Shown here in pieces: positions 16,409-23,676 of a stretch of 64,000 nt of DNA; the stretch's first letter is position 1, and each line of letters starts with the position of its first letter. The position numbers were made by a program, and so were the translations under genes. Below the pieces are notes generated by a model. The model was not told where the DNA came from. It searched no databases and was given only the letters and a program-made list of their open reading frames with translations. Source of the stretch: JABDIP01 sp965250245 (GTDB taxonomy: Bacteria; Pseudomonadota; Alphaproteobacteria; DSM-16000; Inquilinaceae); assembly GCA_965250245.1 (NCBI GenBank), contig OZ252296.1, positions 4,836,001 through 4,900,000 of the forward strand, given 5' to 3'.

Positions 16409-17322
16409 GCGCCGCCACCGCAGAAGCAGTCCCGCACGGGGACGGCGAGTACAACTTCGCCTATCTGGACGAGCAAACCAAGCGCATGATCCGCCGCGCC
16501 ATCCTCAAGGCTGTGGCGGTGCCGGGCTATCAGGTCCCGTTTGCCAGCCGGGAGATGCCGATGCCCTATGGCTGGGGCACCGGCGGCGTGCAGGTGACCG
16601 CCTCGGTGCTGAAGCCCGACGACCGGCTGAAGGTCATCGACCAGGGCTCCGACGACACCACCAACGCGGTCAGCATCCGCAACTTCTTCCGCCGCGTCGC
16701 CGGCGTGGAAACGACGGAGACGACCGAAGACGCGTCCATCATCCAGACCCGCCACCGGGTGCCGGAGACGGACCTGACCGAGGACCAGATCCTGGTCTAC
16801 CAGGTGCCGATGCCCGAGCCGCTGCGCCGGCTGGAGCCGCGCGAGACCGAGACCCGCAAGATGCACGCGCTGGAGGAATACGGCCTGATGCACGTCAAGC
16901 TGTATGAGGACATCGCCCGCCATGGCCGGATCGCCAAGACCTACGATTATCCCGTCCTGGTCAACGAACGCTATGTGATGGCGCCCTCACCGACGCCAAA
17001 GTTCGACAATCCGAAGATGCAGCAGATGCCGGCGCTCCAACTCTTCGGCGCCGGCCGCGAGAAGCGCATCTACGCGGTACCGCCCTTCACGGAGGTGAAG
17101 AGCCTCGACTTCGACGATTACCCATTCGACATCCAGCGCTGGCAGGAGCCCTGTGCGCTGTGCGGCGCCACGGACAGCTATCTGGACGAGGTCATCCTGG
17201 ATGACCGGGGCGGGCGGATGTTCGTCTGCTCCGACAGCGACTACTGCAGCCGCCGTCGCGCGGCCGGCCATACCGGCTCGGCCAGCGCCACCGCGCCGAG
17301 CGAACTGACCCAGGGGCAATAA
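16405..17322 (+). CDS. phnJ: alpha-D-ribose 1-methylphosphonate 5-phosphate C-P lyase PhnJ
   Basis: The radical-SAM catalytic subunit, 305 residues. All known catalytic features are present. The glycyl-radical glycine is G41 in VAVPGYQVPF. The iron-sulfur cysteines are C250, C253, C275 and C281, spaced C-x2-C-x21-C-x5-C exactly as in E. coli PhnJ. The enzyme releases methane or another hydrocarbon from the phosphonate and forms ribose cyclic phosphate. The C-terminus (AAGHTGSASATAPSELTQ) is slightly extended and low-complexity. It is coupled to phnI by the ATGA overlap and followed 2 nt later by phnK. Confidence 0.98.
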   Translation: MSAATAEAVPHGDGEYNFAYLDEQTKRMIRRAILKAVAVPGYQVPFASREMPMPYGWGTGGVQVTASVLKPDDRLKVIDQGSDDTTNAVSIRNFFRRVAGVETTETTEDASIIQTRHRVPETDLTEDQILVYQVPMPEPLRRLEPRETETRKMHALEEYGLMHVKLYEDIARHGRIAKTYDYPVLVNERYVMAPSPTPKFDNPKMQQMPALQLFGAGREKRIYAVPPFTEVKSLDFDDYPFDIQRWQEPCALCGATDSYLDEVILDDRGGRMFVCSDSDYCSRRRAAGHTGSASATAPSELTQGQ

Positions 17323-17324
17323 CG

Positions 17325-18107
17325 ATGATGGAGACCGACGCGCCGCTGCTGCAGGCCCAGGGAGTCGGCAAGACCTATGGCCGACATGTCGGCTGCCTGG
17401 ACGTCACCTTCGACCTCTGGCCCGGCGAGGTGCTGGGCGTGGTCGGCGAATCCGGTTCCGGCAAGACGACCCTGCTGAAATGCCTGTCCGGCGGGCTGGA
17501 GCCGGATACCGGTCAGGTGCTCTACGACACCCGCGATAAAGGGCCGGTCGACATCCGGGCCATCTCGGAACCCGAGCGGCGCATGCTGGAACGCACCGAT
17601 TGGGCCTTCGTGCACCAGAACCCGCGCGACGGGCTGCGCATGGGCGTGTCGGCCGGGGCCAATGTGGGCGAGCGGCTGATGGCGGTCGGCCACCGGCATT
17701 ACGGCCGCATCCGGGGGTCGGCGATCGACTGGCTGGCCCGTACCGAGGTCGATACCGGCCGCATCGACGATTTGCCCTCCACCTTCTCCGGCGGCATGCA
17801 GCAGCGCCTGCAGATCGCCCGCAACCTGGTCAGCAATCCGCGCCTCGTCTACATGGACGAGCCCACCGGCGGCCTCGACGTCTCGGTGCAGGCGCGGCTG
17901 CTGGACCTGTTGCGCGGGCTGGTCGCCGATCTGTCGCTGTCGGCGGTGGTGGTGACCCACGATCTGGCGGTGGCGCGCATGCTGTCGCACCGGTTGATGG
18001 TCATGCAGAATGGCCGCGTCGTCGAGACCGGCCTCACCGACCAGGTGCTGGACGACCCGCAGCACCCCTACACCCAGCTTCTCGTTTCATCGATCCTGCA
18101 GCCGTGA
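17325..18107 (+). CDS. phnK: phosphonate C-P lyase ATPase PhnK
   Basis: A 260-residue ABC-type ATPase that binds the PhnGHIJ core rather than a membrane transporter. Walker A is GESGSGKTT, the Q-loop region is FVHQNPRDGLRMGVSAG (the NPRDGLRM segment is typical of PhnK), the signature is FSGGMQQRLQIARNLV, and Walker B is LVYMDEPTGGLD. Two adjacent ATG codons exist; the first (17325) was used. phnL begins 11 nt after the stop. Confidence 0.95.
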   Translation: MMETDAPLLQAQGVGKTYGRHVGCLDVTFDLWPGEVLGVVGESGSGKTTLLKCLSGGLEPDTGQVLYDTRDKGPVDIRAISEPERRMLERTDWAFVHQNPRDGLRMGVSAGANVGERLMAVGHRHYGRIRGSAIDWLARTEVDTGRIDDLPSTFSGGMQQRLQIARNLVSNPRLVYMDEPTGGLDVSVQARLLDLLRGLVADLSLSAVVVTHDLAVARMLSHRLMVMQNGRVVETGLTDQVLDDPQHPYTQLLVSSILQP

Positions 18108-18118
18108 GGACCGTGCCC

Positions 18119-18817
18119 ATGACCGAAATGCTGCGCATCGAGCAGGCCTCCAAGACCTTCGTCATGCACAACCAGGACAGCCGCGCGCTGCCGGTTTTCA
18201 CCAGGCTCGACCTGAGCCTGAAGGCGGGGGAGTGCATGGCCCTGGCCGGCGAATCCGGCTCCGGAAAGAGCACGTTGATGCGCATGGTCTACGGCAATTA
18301 CGCCTGCCCGGAAGGCCGCATCCTGATCCGCCGGGCCGAGAAGCCGGTCGATCTCGCCTCGGCCAGCCCGCGCGAGGTGATCGCGCTGCGCCGCGACACG
18401 GTCGGCTATGTCAGTCAGTTCCTGCGGGTGATCCCGCGGGTGCCGGCGCTGGACGTGGTCGCCGAGCCGCTGCGCGCCATCGGCGTGGCGGTGGAGCAGG
18501 CGCGCGAGCGGGCGGCTGCGCTGCTGTCGCGGCTGAACATGCCGGAGCGGCTGTGGTCGCTGTCGCCGACCACCTTTTCCGGCGGCGAGCAGCAGCGGGT
18601 GAACCTGGCCCGCGGCTTCGCGCTGGAGTACCCTCTGCTGCTGCTGGACGAACCCACGGCGTCGCTGGATCGCCGCAATCGTCAGGTGGTATTGGACCTG
18701 ATCACCGAGGCGCGGGATCGCGGGGCGGCCATCCTGGGCATCTTCCACGACGCCGAGACCCGCGAGGCGGTGTGCACCCGGACCTTTGACGTGGCGCAGT
18801 TCAAGGACGCCGCGTAG
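18119..18817 (+). CDS. phnL: phosphonate C-P lyase ATPase PhnL
   Basis: A 232-residue ABC-type ATPase. Walker A is GESGSGKST, the signature is FSGGEQQRVNLARGFA, and Walker B is LLLLDEPTASLD. KTFVMHNQDSRALPVF near the N-terminus is characteristic of PhnL. It is needed for C-P lyase function in vivo and can assemble on PhnK to drive conformational change of the core. The start ATG 18119 was chosen from the family N-terminus; the frame is open much further upstream only as a shadow of phnK. phnM follows after 26 nt. Confidence 0.95.
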   Translation: MTEMLRIEQASKTFVMHNQDSRALPVFTRLDLSLKAGECMALAGESGSGKSTLMRMVYGNYACPEGRILIRRAEKPVDLASASPREVIALRRDTVGYVSQFLRVIPRVPALDVVAEPLRAIGVAVEQARERAAALLSRLNMPERLWSLSPTTFSGGEQQRVNLARGFALEYPLLLLDEPTASLDRRNRQVVLDLITEARDRGAAILGIFHDAETREAVCTRTFDVAQFKDAA

Positions 18818-18843
18818 TCCATATCCGAACCCTGGACGGGGCG

Positions 18844-19986
18844 ATGCAGGAAACGGTCTTTTCCAACGCGCGAGTCGTTCTCGCCGACCGGGTGATCGAT
18901 GGCACCGTGGCGATCGCCGACGGGCGCGTCACCGATGTCGGCGAAGGCCGCTCGTCGGTCGCGGGCGCGGTGGATCTGGACGGCGACCTGCTGATCCCCG
19001 GTCTGGTCGAGCTGCACACCGACAATCTGGAAAAGCACATGCGGCCGCGGCCCGGCGCCGACTGGCCGTCGATCGCCGCGGTCGCCGCCCATGACAGCCA
19101 GATCGCCGGCTCCGGCATCACCACCGTGCTGGATGCCGTGGCGATCGGCGATTTCAAGAACGACAGCCTGCGCCTGCAGCGGCTGCAGCACATGATCGAG
19201 GCGCTGGACACCGCCCATGAGCACGACCTTCTGAAGGCCGATCACCGGCTGCATCTGCGCTGCGAAGTCGGCCATCTCGGCATGCCGGCGATGCTCGACC
19301 CGCTGGTGGAGTCCGAGCATGTCTGCCTGCTCTCGGTCATGGACCACACGCCGGGCCAGCGCCAGTTCGCCTCGCTGGAGAGATATCGCGAGTACTACCA
19401 GGGCACCTACGGGCTGAGCGACACCGAGGTCGAGAAGCTGATCACCGAGCGGGTCGAGGTACAGAAGCGCTGCGGCGAGGCCAACCGCCGGCATGTGGTG
19501 GAACAGGCACGGCGGCACGGCCTGCCGATCGCCAGCCATGACGACGCCACCGCCGAGCATGTCGCCGAGGCCACCGCCGACGGCATGGTCATCGCCGAGT
19601 TCCCCACCACCGTCGAGGCGGCGCGGCTGTCCCACGAGCAGGGACTCGCGGTGCTGATGGGCGGCCCCAACCTGGTGCGCGGCGGCTCCCATTCCGGCAA
19701 CGTCTCGGCCCTGGAGCTGGCCAAGGCCGGATACCTGGACATCATCTCCAGCGACTACGCGCCGGCCAGCCTGCTCCACGCCGCCATGCTGCTGCCGGAT
19801 GCCGTGGAGCAATTCGATCTGCCGGCCGCCATTGCAACCGTAACCCTGACACCGGCCCGCGCCGCCGGCATGGACGATCGCGGCGAGATCGCCCCGGGCC
19901 AGCGCGCCGATTTGGTCCGGGTCCGCGACACGCCCTTCCATCCCCTGATCCGCGCCGTCTGGCGCGGCGGAGAACGGATCGCCTAG
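18844..19986 (+). CDS. phnM: ribose 1-methylphosphonate 5-triphosphate diphosphatase PhnM
   Basis: A 380-residue amidohydrolase-fold enzyme that releases pyrophosphate from 5-triphosphoribosyl phosphonate to give the PhnJ substrate. The PhnM metal-site motif ELHTDNLEKHMRPRPG is at about residues 58-73, and ASHDDATAEH plus SSDYAPASLLHAAMLL supply the other ligands. It is the last gene of the phn operon on this strand and converges with the DUF1045 gene, their stop codons overlapping (19983-19986). phnN and phnP do not follow, which is unusual compared with E. coli. Confidence 0.97.
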   Translation: MQETVFSNARVVLADRVIDGTVAIADGRVTDVGEGRSSVAGAVDLDGDLLIPGLVELHTDNLEKHMRPRPGADWPSIAAVAAHDSQIAGSGITTVLDAVAIGDFKNDSLRLQRLQHMIEALDTAHEHDLLKADHRLHLRCEVGHLGMPAMLDPLVESEHVCLLSVMDHTPGQRQFASLERYREYYQGTYGLSDTEVEKLITERVEVQKRCGEANRRHVVEQARRHGLPIASHDDATAEHVAEATADGMVIAEFPTTVEAARLSHEQGLAVLMGGPNLVRGGSHSGNVSALELAKAGYLDIISSDYAPASLLHAAMLLPDAVEQFDLPAAIATVTLTPARAAGMDDRGEIAPGQRADLVRVRDTPFHPLIRAVWRGGERIA

Positions 19987-20687
19987 GCGCCACCGCTCAG
20001 CGGAAACCGCGCGACGATCCGAAAGCTGCTGCCGTCGCCGGGGTCGGCGAAAAGACAGATCTCGTTGATGACGAACGGCTCCGGCTCGAACCGTGACACC
20101 AGGGGCCTGAGCGCCGCCTCCGCCCTTTCCGCATCCTCGGCGGGCAGCGGACCGGTCAGCGTCAGGTGGAAGCGGAACTCGTCCAGCACATAGGGATAGC
20201 CCCAGCGCTGCAGGTATGTGTCCTGGCGGTCCGTGAGGCCGGACTTGCGGCGCTTCGCCAGTTCGGCGTCGTTCAATGGCGCCCGGAGCGGGTCAAGATC
20301 GACGGCGACGCGCTCGGCAAGTCTGTTGAGCGATGATGCATCGCCCTGTGCCGTCAGCGCGATGAATCGGCCCAGCCGGCTCAGCGCAAGTCCGGGCATC
20401 GTCACCGGCGGCTGGGTCGCGGCAAAGTCTTCCACGGCCGCGGCAAGATCGTCATAACCGCTGCCCTCCGCCAGGCGGAACGGCGCCTTCAAGGTTCCAT
20501 GGAATCCGTAGCGGCGCGGGAACGCGGTGACCCGCGCGACGTCGTCGGCGCTGAGGGGCGGCGCGTCCGGATGGGGCACCGATTCGCCCGAGGCGGGGTC
20601 CCAACCCAGCCACGAGGCCGCGAAGCGGGCCAGGCTGCTGGCCGCCGGCGGCGCATAGTAGATCGCATAGCGATGGGCCGACCGCAT
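19983..20687 (-). CDS. DUF1045 phosphonate-associated protein (2H phosphoesterase-like)
   Basis: A 234-residue protein of the DUF1045/TIGR03223 family, which is repeatedly found beside C-P lyase genes but has no established function. Two H-x-T motifs, FHGTLKAP (about residues 63-70) and FHLTLTGPL (about 173-181), are in the positions expected for the 2H phosphoesterase fold, which hydrolyses cyclic phosphodiesters or 2'-5' bonds. The start ATG 20685-20687 (MRSAHRYAIYY) has a good AGGAG site; the frame is open further upstream only through the tRNA. It is transcribed toward phnM. It may process the cyclic ribose phosphate formed by PhnJ (inference). Confidence 0.9.
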   Translation of the reverse strand: MRSAHRYAIYYAPPAASSLARFAASWLGWDPASGESVPHPDAPPLSADDVARVTAFPRRYGFHGTLKAPFRLAEGSGYDDLAAAVEDFAATQPPVTMPGLALSRLGRFIALTAQGDASSLNRLAERVAVDLDPLRAPLNDAELAKRRKSGLTDRQDTYLQRWGYPYVLDEFRFHLTLTGPLPAEDAERAEAALRPLVSRFEPEPFVINEICLFADPGDGSSFRIVARFPLSGGA

Positions 20688-20749
20688 GTCCACTCCTGCC
20701 GCAGACAGCAAAAAGGCCGGAACGATGCCCGGCCGTACGAAGATCGATT

Positions 20750-20825
<76 letters not shown>

Positions 20826-20927
20826 ACCGGGCTGCCGCACCCCTCGGCGCGGCAGGCGGGTTATTTATCAAGGGCGCCTGCCCGGCACAAACGAAAAATC
20901 GAGACGGCCGGCACGCGATCGACCGGA

Positions 20928-21395
20928 TCAGGCGTTGGGGTCGTCCTTCTCGGCGATGTCCACGACCTCGTCGACATCGTCGTCCCCAAGCTCGGACGCG
21001 TCCTCCATCAGCACGTCGGAATCGCCCTCGTCATCGTCGTCGGCATCCTCGACCTCGGTACCGATTTCGTCATCGGCGGCCGTGTCGTCACTCTCCGCGT
21101 CGGCTTCCAGCGGCTCCAGCCCGGCGGCCTCGTCGTCCGCCTCCAGCTCGACTTCCGCGACCTCTTCCGGCTCTTCCGCCGGCGCTTCGGGCTTGGGGCT
21201 CTTGGCCTTCGCCGCCGGCGCCGCGACGGCGACTTCCTCGACGGCGGCGGTCCGCGAGCGCCGCGACTTCAGGAAAGCCTCGGGATCGAACTGCGTGTTG
21301 CATTTGGGGCAGACGATCGGATCGCGCCGCAGGTCGTAGTAGCGCGCTCCGCAATTATGGCAGATGTGCTTGGAACCCCATTCCGGCTTCGGCAC
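20928..21395 (-). CDS. FYDLN acid family protein (TIGR02300)
   Basis: A 155-residue alphaproteobacterial protein of unknown function. The N-terminal 45 residues carry a zinc ribbon, HICHNCGARYYDL and IVCPKCNTQFD (C-x2-C...C-x2-C). The remainder is a very acidic, low-complexity tail rich in Asp, Glu and Ala, which defines the family. The start is GTG at 21395 (VPKPEWGSKH), supported by a GAGGAGAGGAAG site and by the family N-terminus. It lies just upstream of, and divergent from, aroA, its usual position in alphaproteobacteria. A nucleic-acid or ribosome-linked role is possible but undemonstrated. Confidence 0.9.
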   Translation of the reverse strand: MPKPEWGSKHICHNCGARYYDLRRDPIVCPKCNTQFDPEAFLKSRRSRTAAVEEVAVAAPAAKAKSPKPEAPAEEPEEVAEVELEADDEAAGLEPLEADAESDDTAADDEIGTEVEDADDDDEGDSDVLMEDASELGDDDVDEVVDIAEKDDPNA

Positions 21396-21567
21396 GCCTT
21401 CCTCTCCTCTGATGGGCCGCTTCCAGTCGCGCCTTTGCCACGGAGCCGCTCCGCTGTCAAAGCCTAAACGCAATTCGCCGCGGTCCGGCGCGCTCCGCTT
21501 TCGCGGAACGGCCGGCTATGCTATGGCCCTCGCCGGAATTCCAGAACACCAGGACCGGGATCGATCG

Positions 21568-22914
21568 ATGCAACCGTTGATGTCGCATGCCACCGGCGCA
21601 CTGACGGGCACGATTCGCGTGCCGGGTGACAAGTCGATCTCCCATCGCGCGCTGATGCTGGGGGCGCTGGCGGTCGGCCGGACCGAGATCGACGGGCTGC
21701 TGGAAGGCGAGGACGTGCTGTGCACCGCCGCGGCGATGAACGCGCTGGGCGCCGATGCGGTCCGCGAGGATGACGGCCGCTGGCGGGTCGACGGCGTCGG
21801 CGTCGGGGGCTTGAGCGAGCCGGCGTCGGTGCTGGACATGGGCAACAGCGGCACCGCGGCGCGGCTGCTGACCGGCGTGCTGGCAACGCACGGCCTGACC
21901 GCGTTCATGACCGGCGACGCCTCCCTGGTCAAACGCCCGATGGCCCGGGTCACCGTGCCGCTGGTCCGCATGGGCGCGCAATTCGTGACCCGCGAGGGCG
22001 GCCGCCTGCCGATGGCGGTCGTCGGCACCCGTTCGCCGGTGCCGATCACCTATACGCTGCCGGTCGCCTCGGCCCAGGTGAAATCGGCGGTCCTGCTGGC
22101 CGGGCTCAACACGCCCGGCGTCACCACGGTGATCGAGCCGCACGGCACCCGCGACCACTCGGAGAACATGCTGCGGCATTTCGGGGCCGAGATCGCGATC
22201 GAGGAGACCGAGGAGGGCGGCCAGGCGATCGCCATCACCGGCGAGCCGGAACTGACCGGCCGCCGGATCACCGTGCCCGGCGACATCAGCTCCGCCGCCT
22301 TTCCGATCGTCGCCGCGCTGATCCGACCGGACTCCGACATCACGCTCACCGGCGTCGGGATCAATCCCCGGCGCACCGGCCTGATCGACACCCTGATCGA
22401 GATGGGCGGCCGCATCGAGCTGCTGAACAGCCGCGAGGTGGCCGGCGAGCCGGTCGCCGATATCCGCGTCCGCGGCAGCGAGCTGGTCGGCATCGACGTG
22501 CCGCCGGAGCGCGCGCCGAGCATGATCGACGAGTACCCGGTACTGGGGATCGCCGCGGCCTGCGCGGAGGGCACGACGCGGATGCTGGGCGTCGGCGAGC
22601 TGCGTGTGAAGGAGAGCGACCGGCTGGCCATGACCGCGGCGGGGCTGGATGCCTGCGGCATTACGGTCGATGCCGAGAGCGACAGCCTGTCTGTCCAGGG
22701 CGCCGGCCAGGCGGCCGGCATGCCCGAAGGCGGCGCCACCGTGGCGACCGAGCTGGATCATCGCATCGCCATGAGCTTCCTGGTGCTGGGCATGGCGACC
22801 CGGTCGCCGGTGGCGATCGACGACGCCCGGCCCATCGAGACCAGCTTCCCGGGGTTTGCGGCGTTGATGAACGGGCTCGGCGCTTCCGTCACGCCGGCGA
22901 AGGCGGCGGCATGA
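21568..22914 (+). CDS. aroA: 3-phosphoshikimate 1-carboxyvinyltransferase (EPSP synthase)
   Basis: A 448-residue enzyme that joins shikimate-3-phosphate and phosphoenolpyruvate in aromatic amino-acid synthesis. Substrate-binding motifs are VPGDKSISHRALMLGALA, LDMGNSGTAARLLTGVL, SAQVKSAVLLAGLNTPG, IDEYPVLGIAAACAEG and LRVKESDRL. The spacing at LLTGVLATHGLTAFMTGDASL resembles class II enzymes rather than the E. coli class; this is a weak reading. The start MQPLMSHATG at 21568 was chosen because it gives the normal length. Its stop overlaps the cmk start by 4 nt. Confidence 0.97.
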   Translation: MQPLMSHATGALTGTIRVPGDKSISHRALMLGALAVGRTEIDGLLEGEDVLCTAAAMNALGADAVREDDGRWRVDGVGVGGLSEPASVLDMGNSGTAARLLTGVLATHGLTAFMTGDASLVKRPMARVTVPLVRMGAQFVTREGGRLPMAVVGTRSPVPITYTLPVASAQVKSAVLLAGLNTPGVTTVIEPHGTRDHSENMLRHFGAEIAIEETEEGGQAIAITGEPELTGRRITVPGDISSAAFPIVAALIRPDSDITLTGVGINPRRTGLIDTLIEMGGRIELLNSREVAGEPVADIRVRGSELVGIDVPPERAPSMIDEYPVLGIAAACAEGTTRMLGVGELRVKESDRLAMTAAGLDACGITVDAESDSLSVQGAGQAAGMPEGGATVATELDHRIAMSFLVLGMATRSPVAIDDARPIETSFPGFAALMNGLGASVTPAKAAA

Positions 22915-23561
22915 TCATCGCCATCGACGGGCCCGCCGCGTCCGGCAAGGGCACGTTGGGCCGCCGGCTGTCGGACCATTTCGGCCTGCGGCATATGGAT
23001 ACCGGCCTGCTGTACCGGGCCGTCGGGCTGGCGGTGCTGCGGTCCGGCAGCGATCCATCGAACGCGGTGGCCGCCGAGGCGGCGGCGCGGGCGCTGAGGC
23101 CCGAGGATCTCGAGACGCCGGACCTGCGCGCCGACAAGGTAGCCCAGGCAGCCTCCAAGGTCGCGGCCATGCCGGCCGTCCGCGACGTGCTGCTGCAGTT
23201 CCAGCGGGATTTCGCCCATCGGGCGCCGGGCGCGGTGCTGGACGGGCGCGATATCGGCACCGTGGTGTGCCCGGATGCGGACGCGAAATTCTATCTCACC
23301 GCCTCGTTGGAGGCGCGGGCCGAGCGCCGGTTCAAAGAGTTGCGGGAACGCGGCCATGACGTTATATACCCCGCGGTCCTGCAGGATATGACGCAGAGGG
23401 ACGAACGCGACAGCGGCCGGGCGGTGGCACCGCTCAAGCCCGCCGATGACGCAAAGGTCCTGGATACCAGCGACATGACGGCCGATCAGGCCTTCGAGGC
23501 GGCGCTGGGGTTCATTGCGAAAGTCGCGCCCAGTGGCGCGGCGGTTCCGAACGGGACATGA
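22911..23561 (+). CDS. cmk: cytidylate kinase
   Basis: A 216-residue nucleoside monophosphate kinase that converts CMP and dCMP to diphosphates. The P-loop is IDGPAASGKGTLGRRL at residues 4-19. DTGLLYRAVG and LDGRDIGTVVCPDA are the CMP-binding blocks, and LRERGHDV and MTQRDERDSGRAVAPLKPA form the lid and C-terminal signatures. It is translationally coupled to aroA (ATGA) and followed by rpsA, the widespread aroA-cmk-rpsA arrangement. Confidence 0.97.
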   Translation: MIIAIDGPAASGKGTLGRRLSDHFGLRHMDTGLLYRAVGLAVLRSGSDPSNAVAAEAAARALRPEDLETPDLRADKVAQAASKVAAMPAVRDVLLQFQRDFAHRAPGAVLDGRDIGTVVCPDADAKFYLTASLEARAERRFKELRERGHDVIYPAVLQDMTQRDERDSGRAVAPLKPADDAKVLDTSDMTADQAFEAALGFIAKVAPSGAAVPNGT

Positions 23562-23676
23562 CATAGGATCGACGCCGGGCAGCATGGCACAGAGGCCAGC
23601 CCGGCGAGCCGGCGACACGCTTTCCATTGCGGGACGACCCGCGGCGGGCCTCCGGTAGATCATTCGAGGAGCATTC

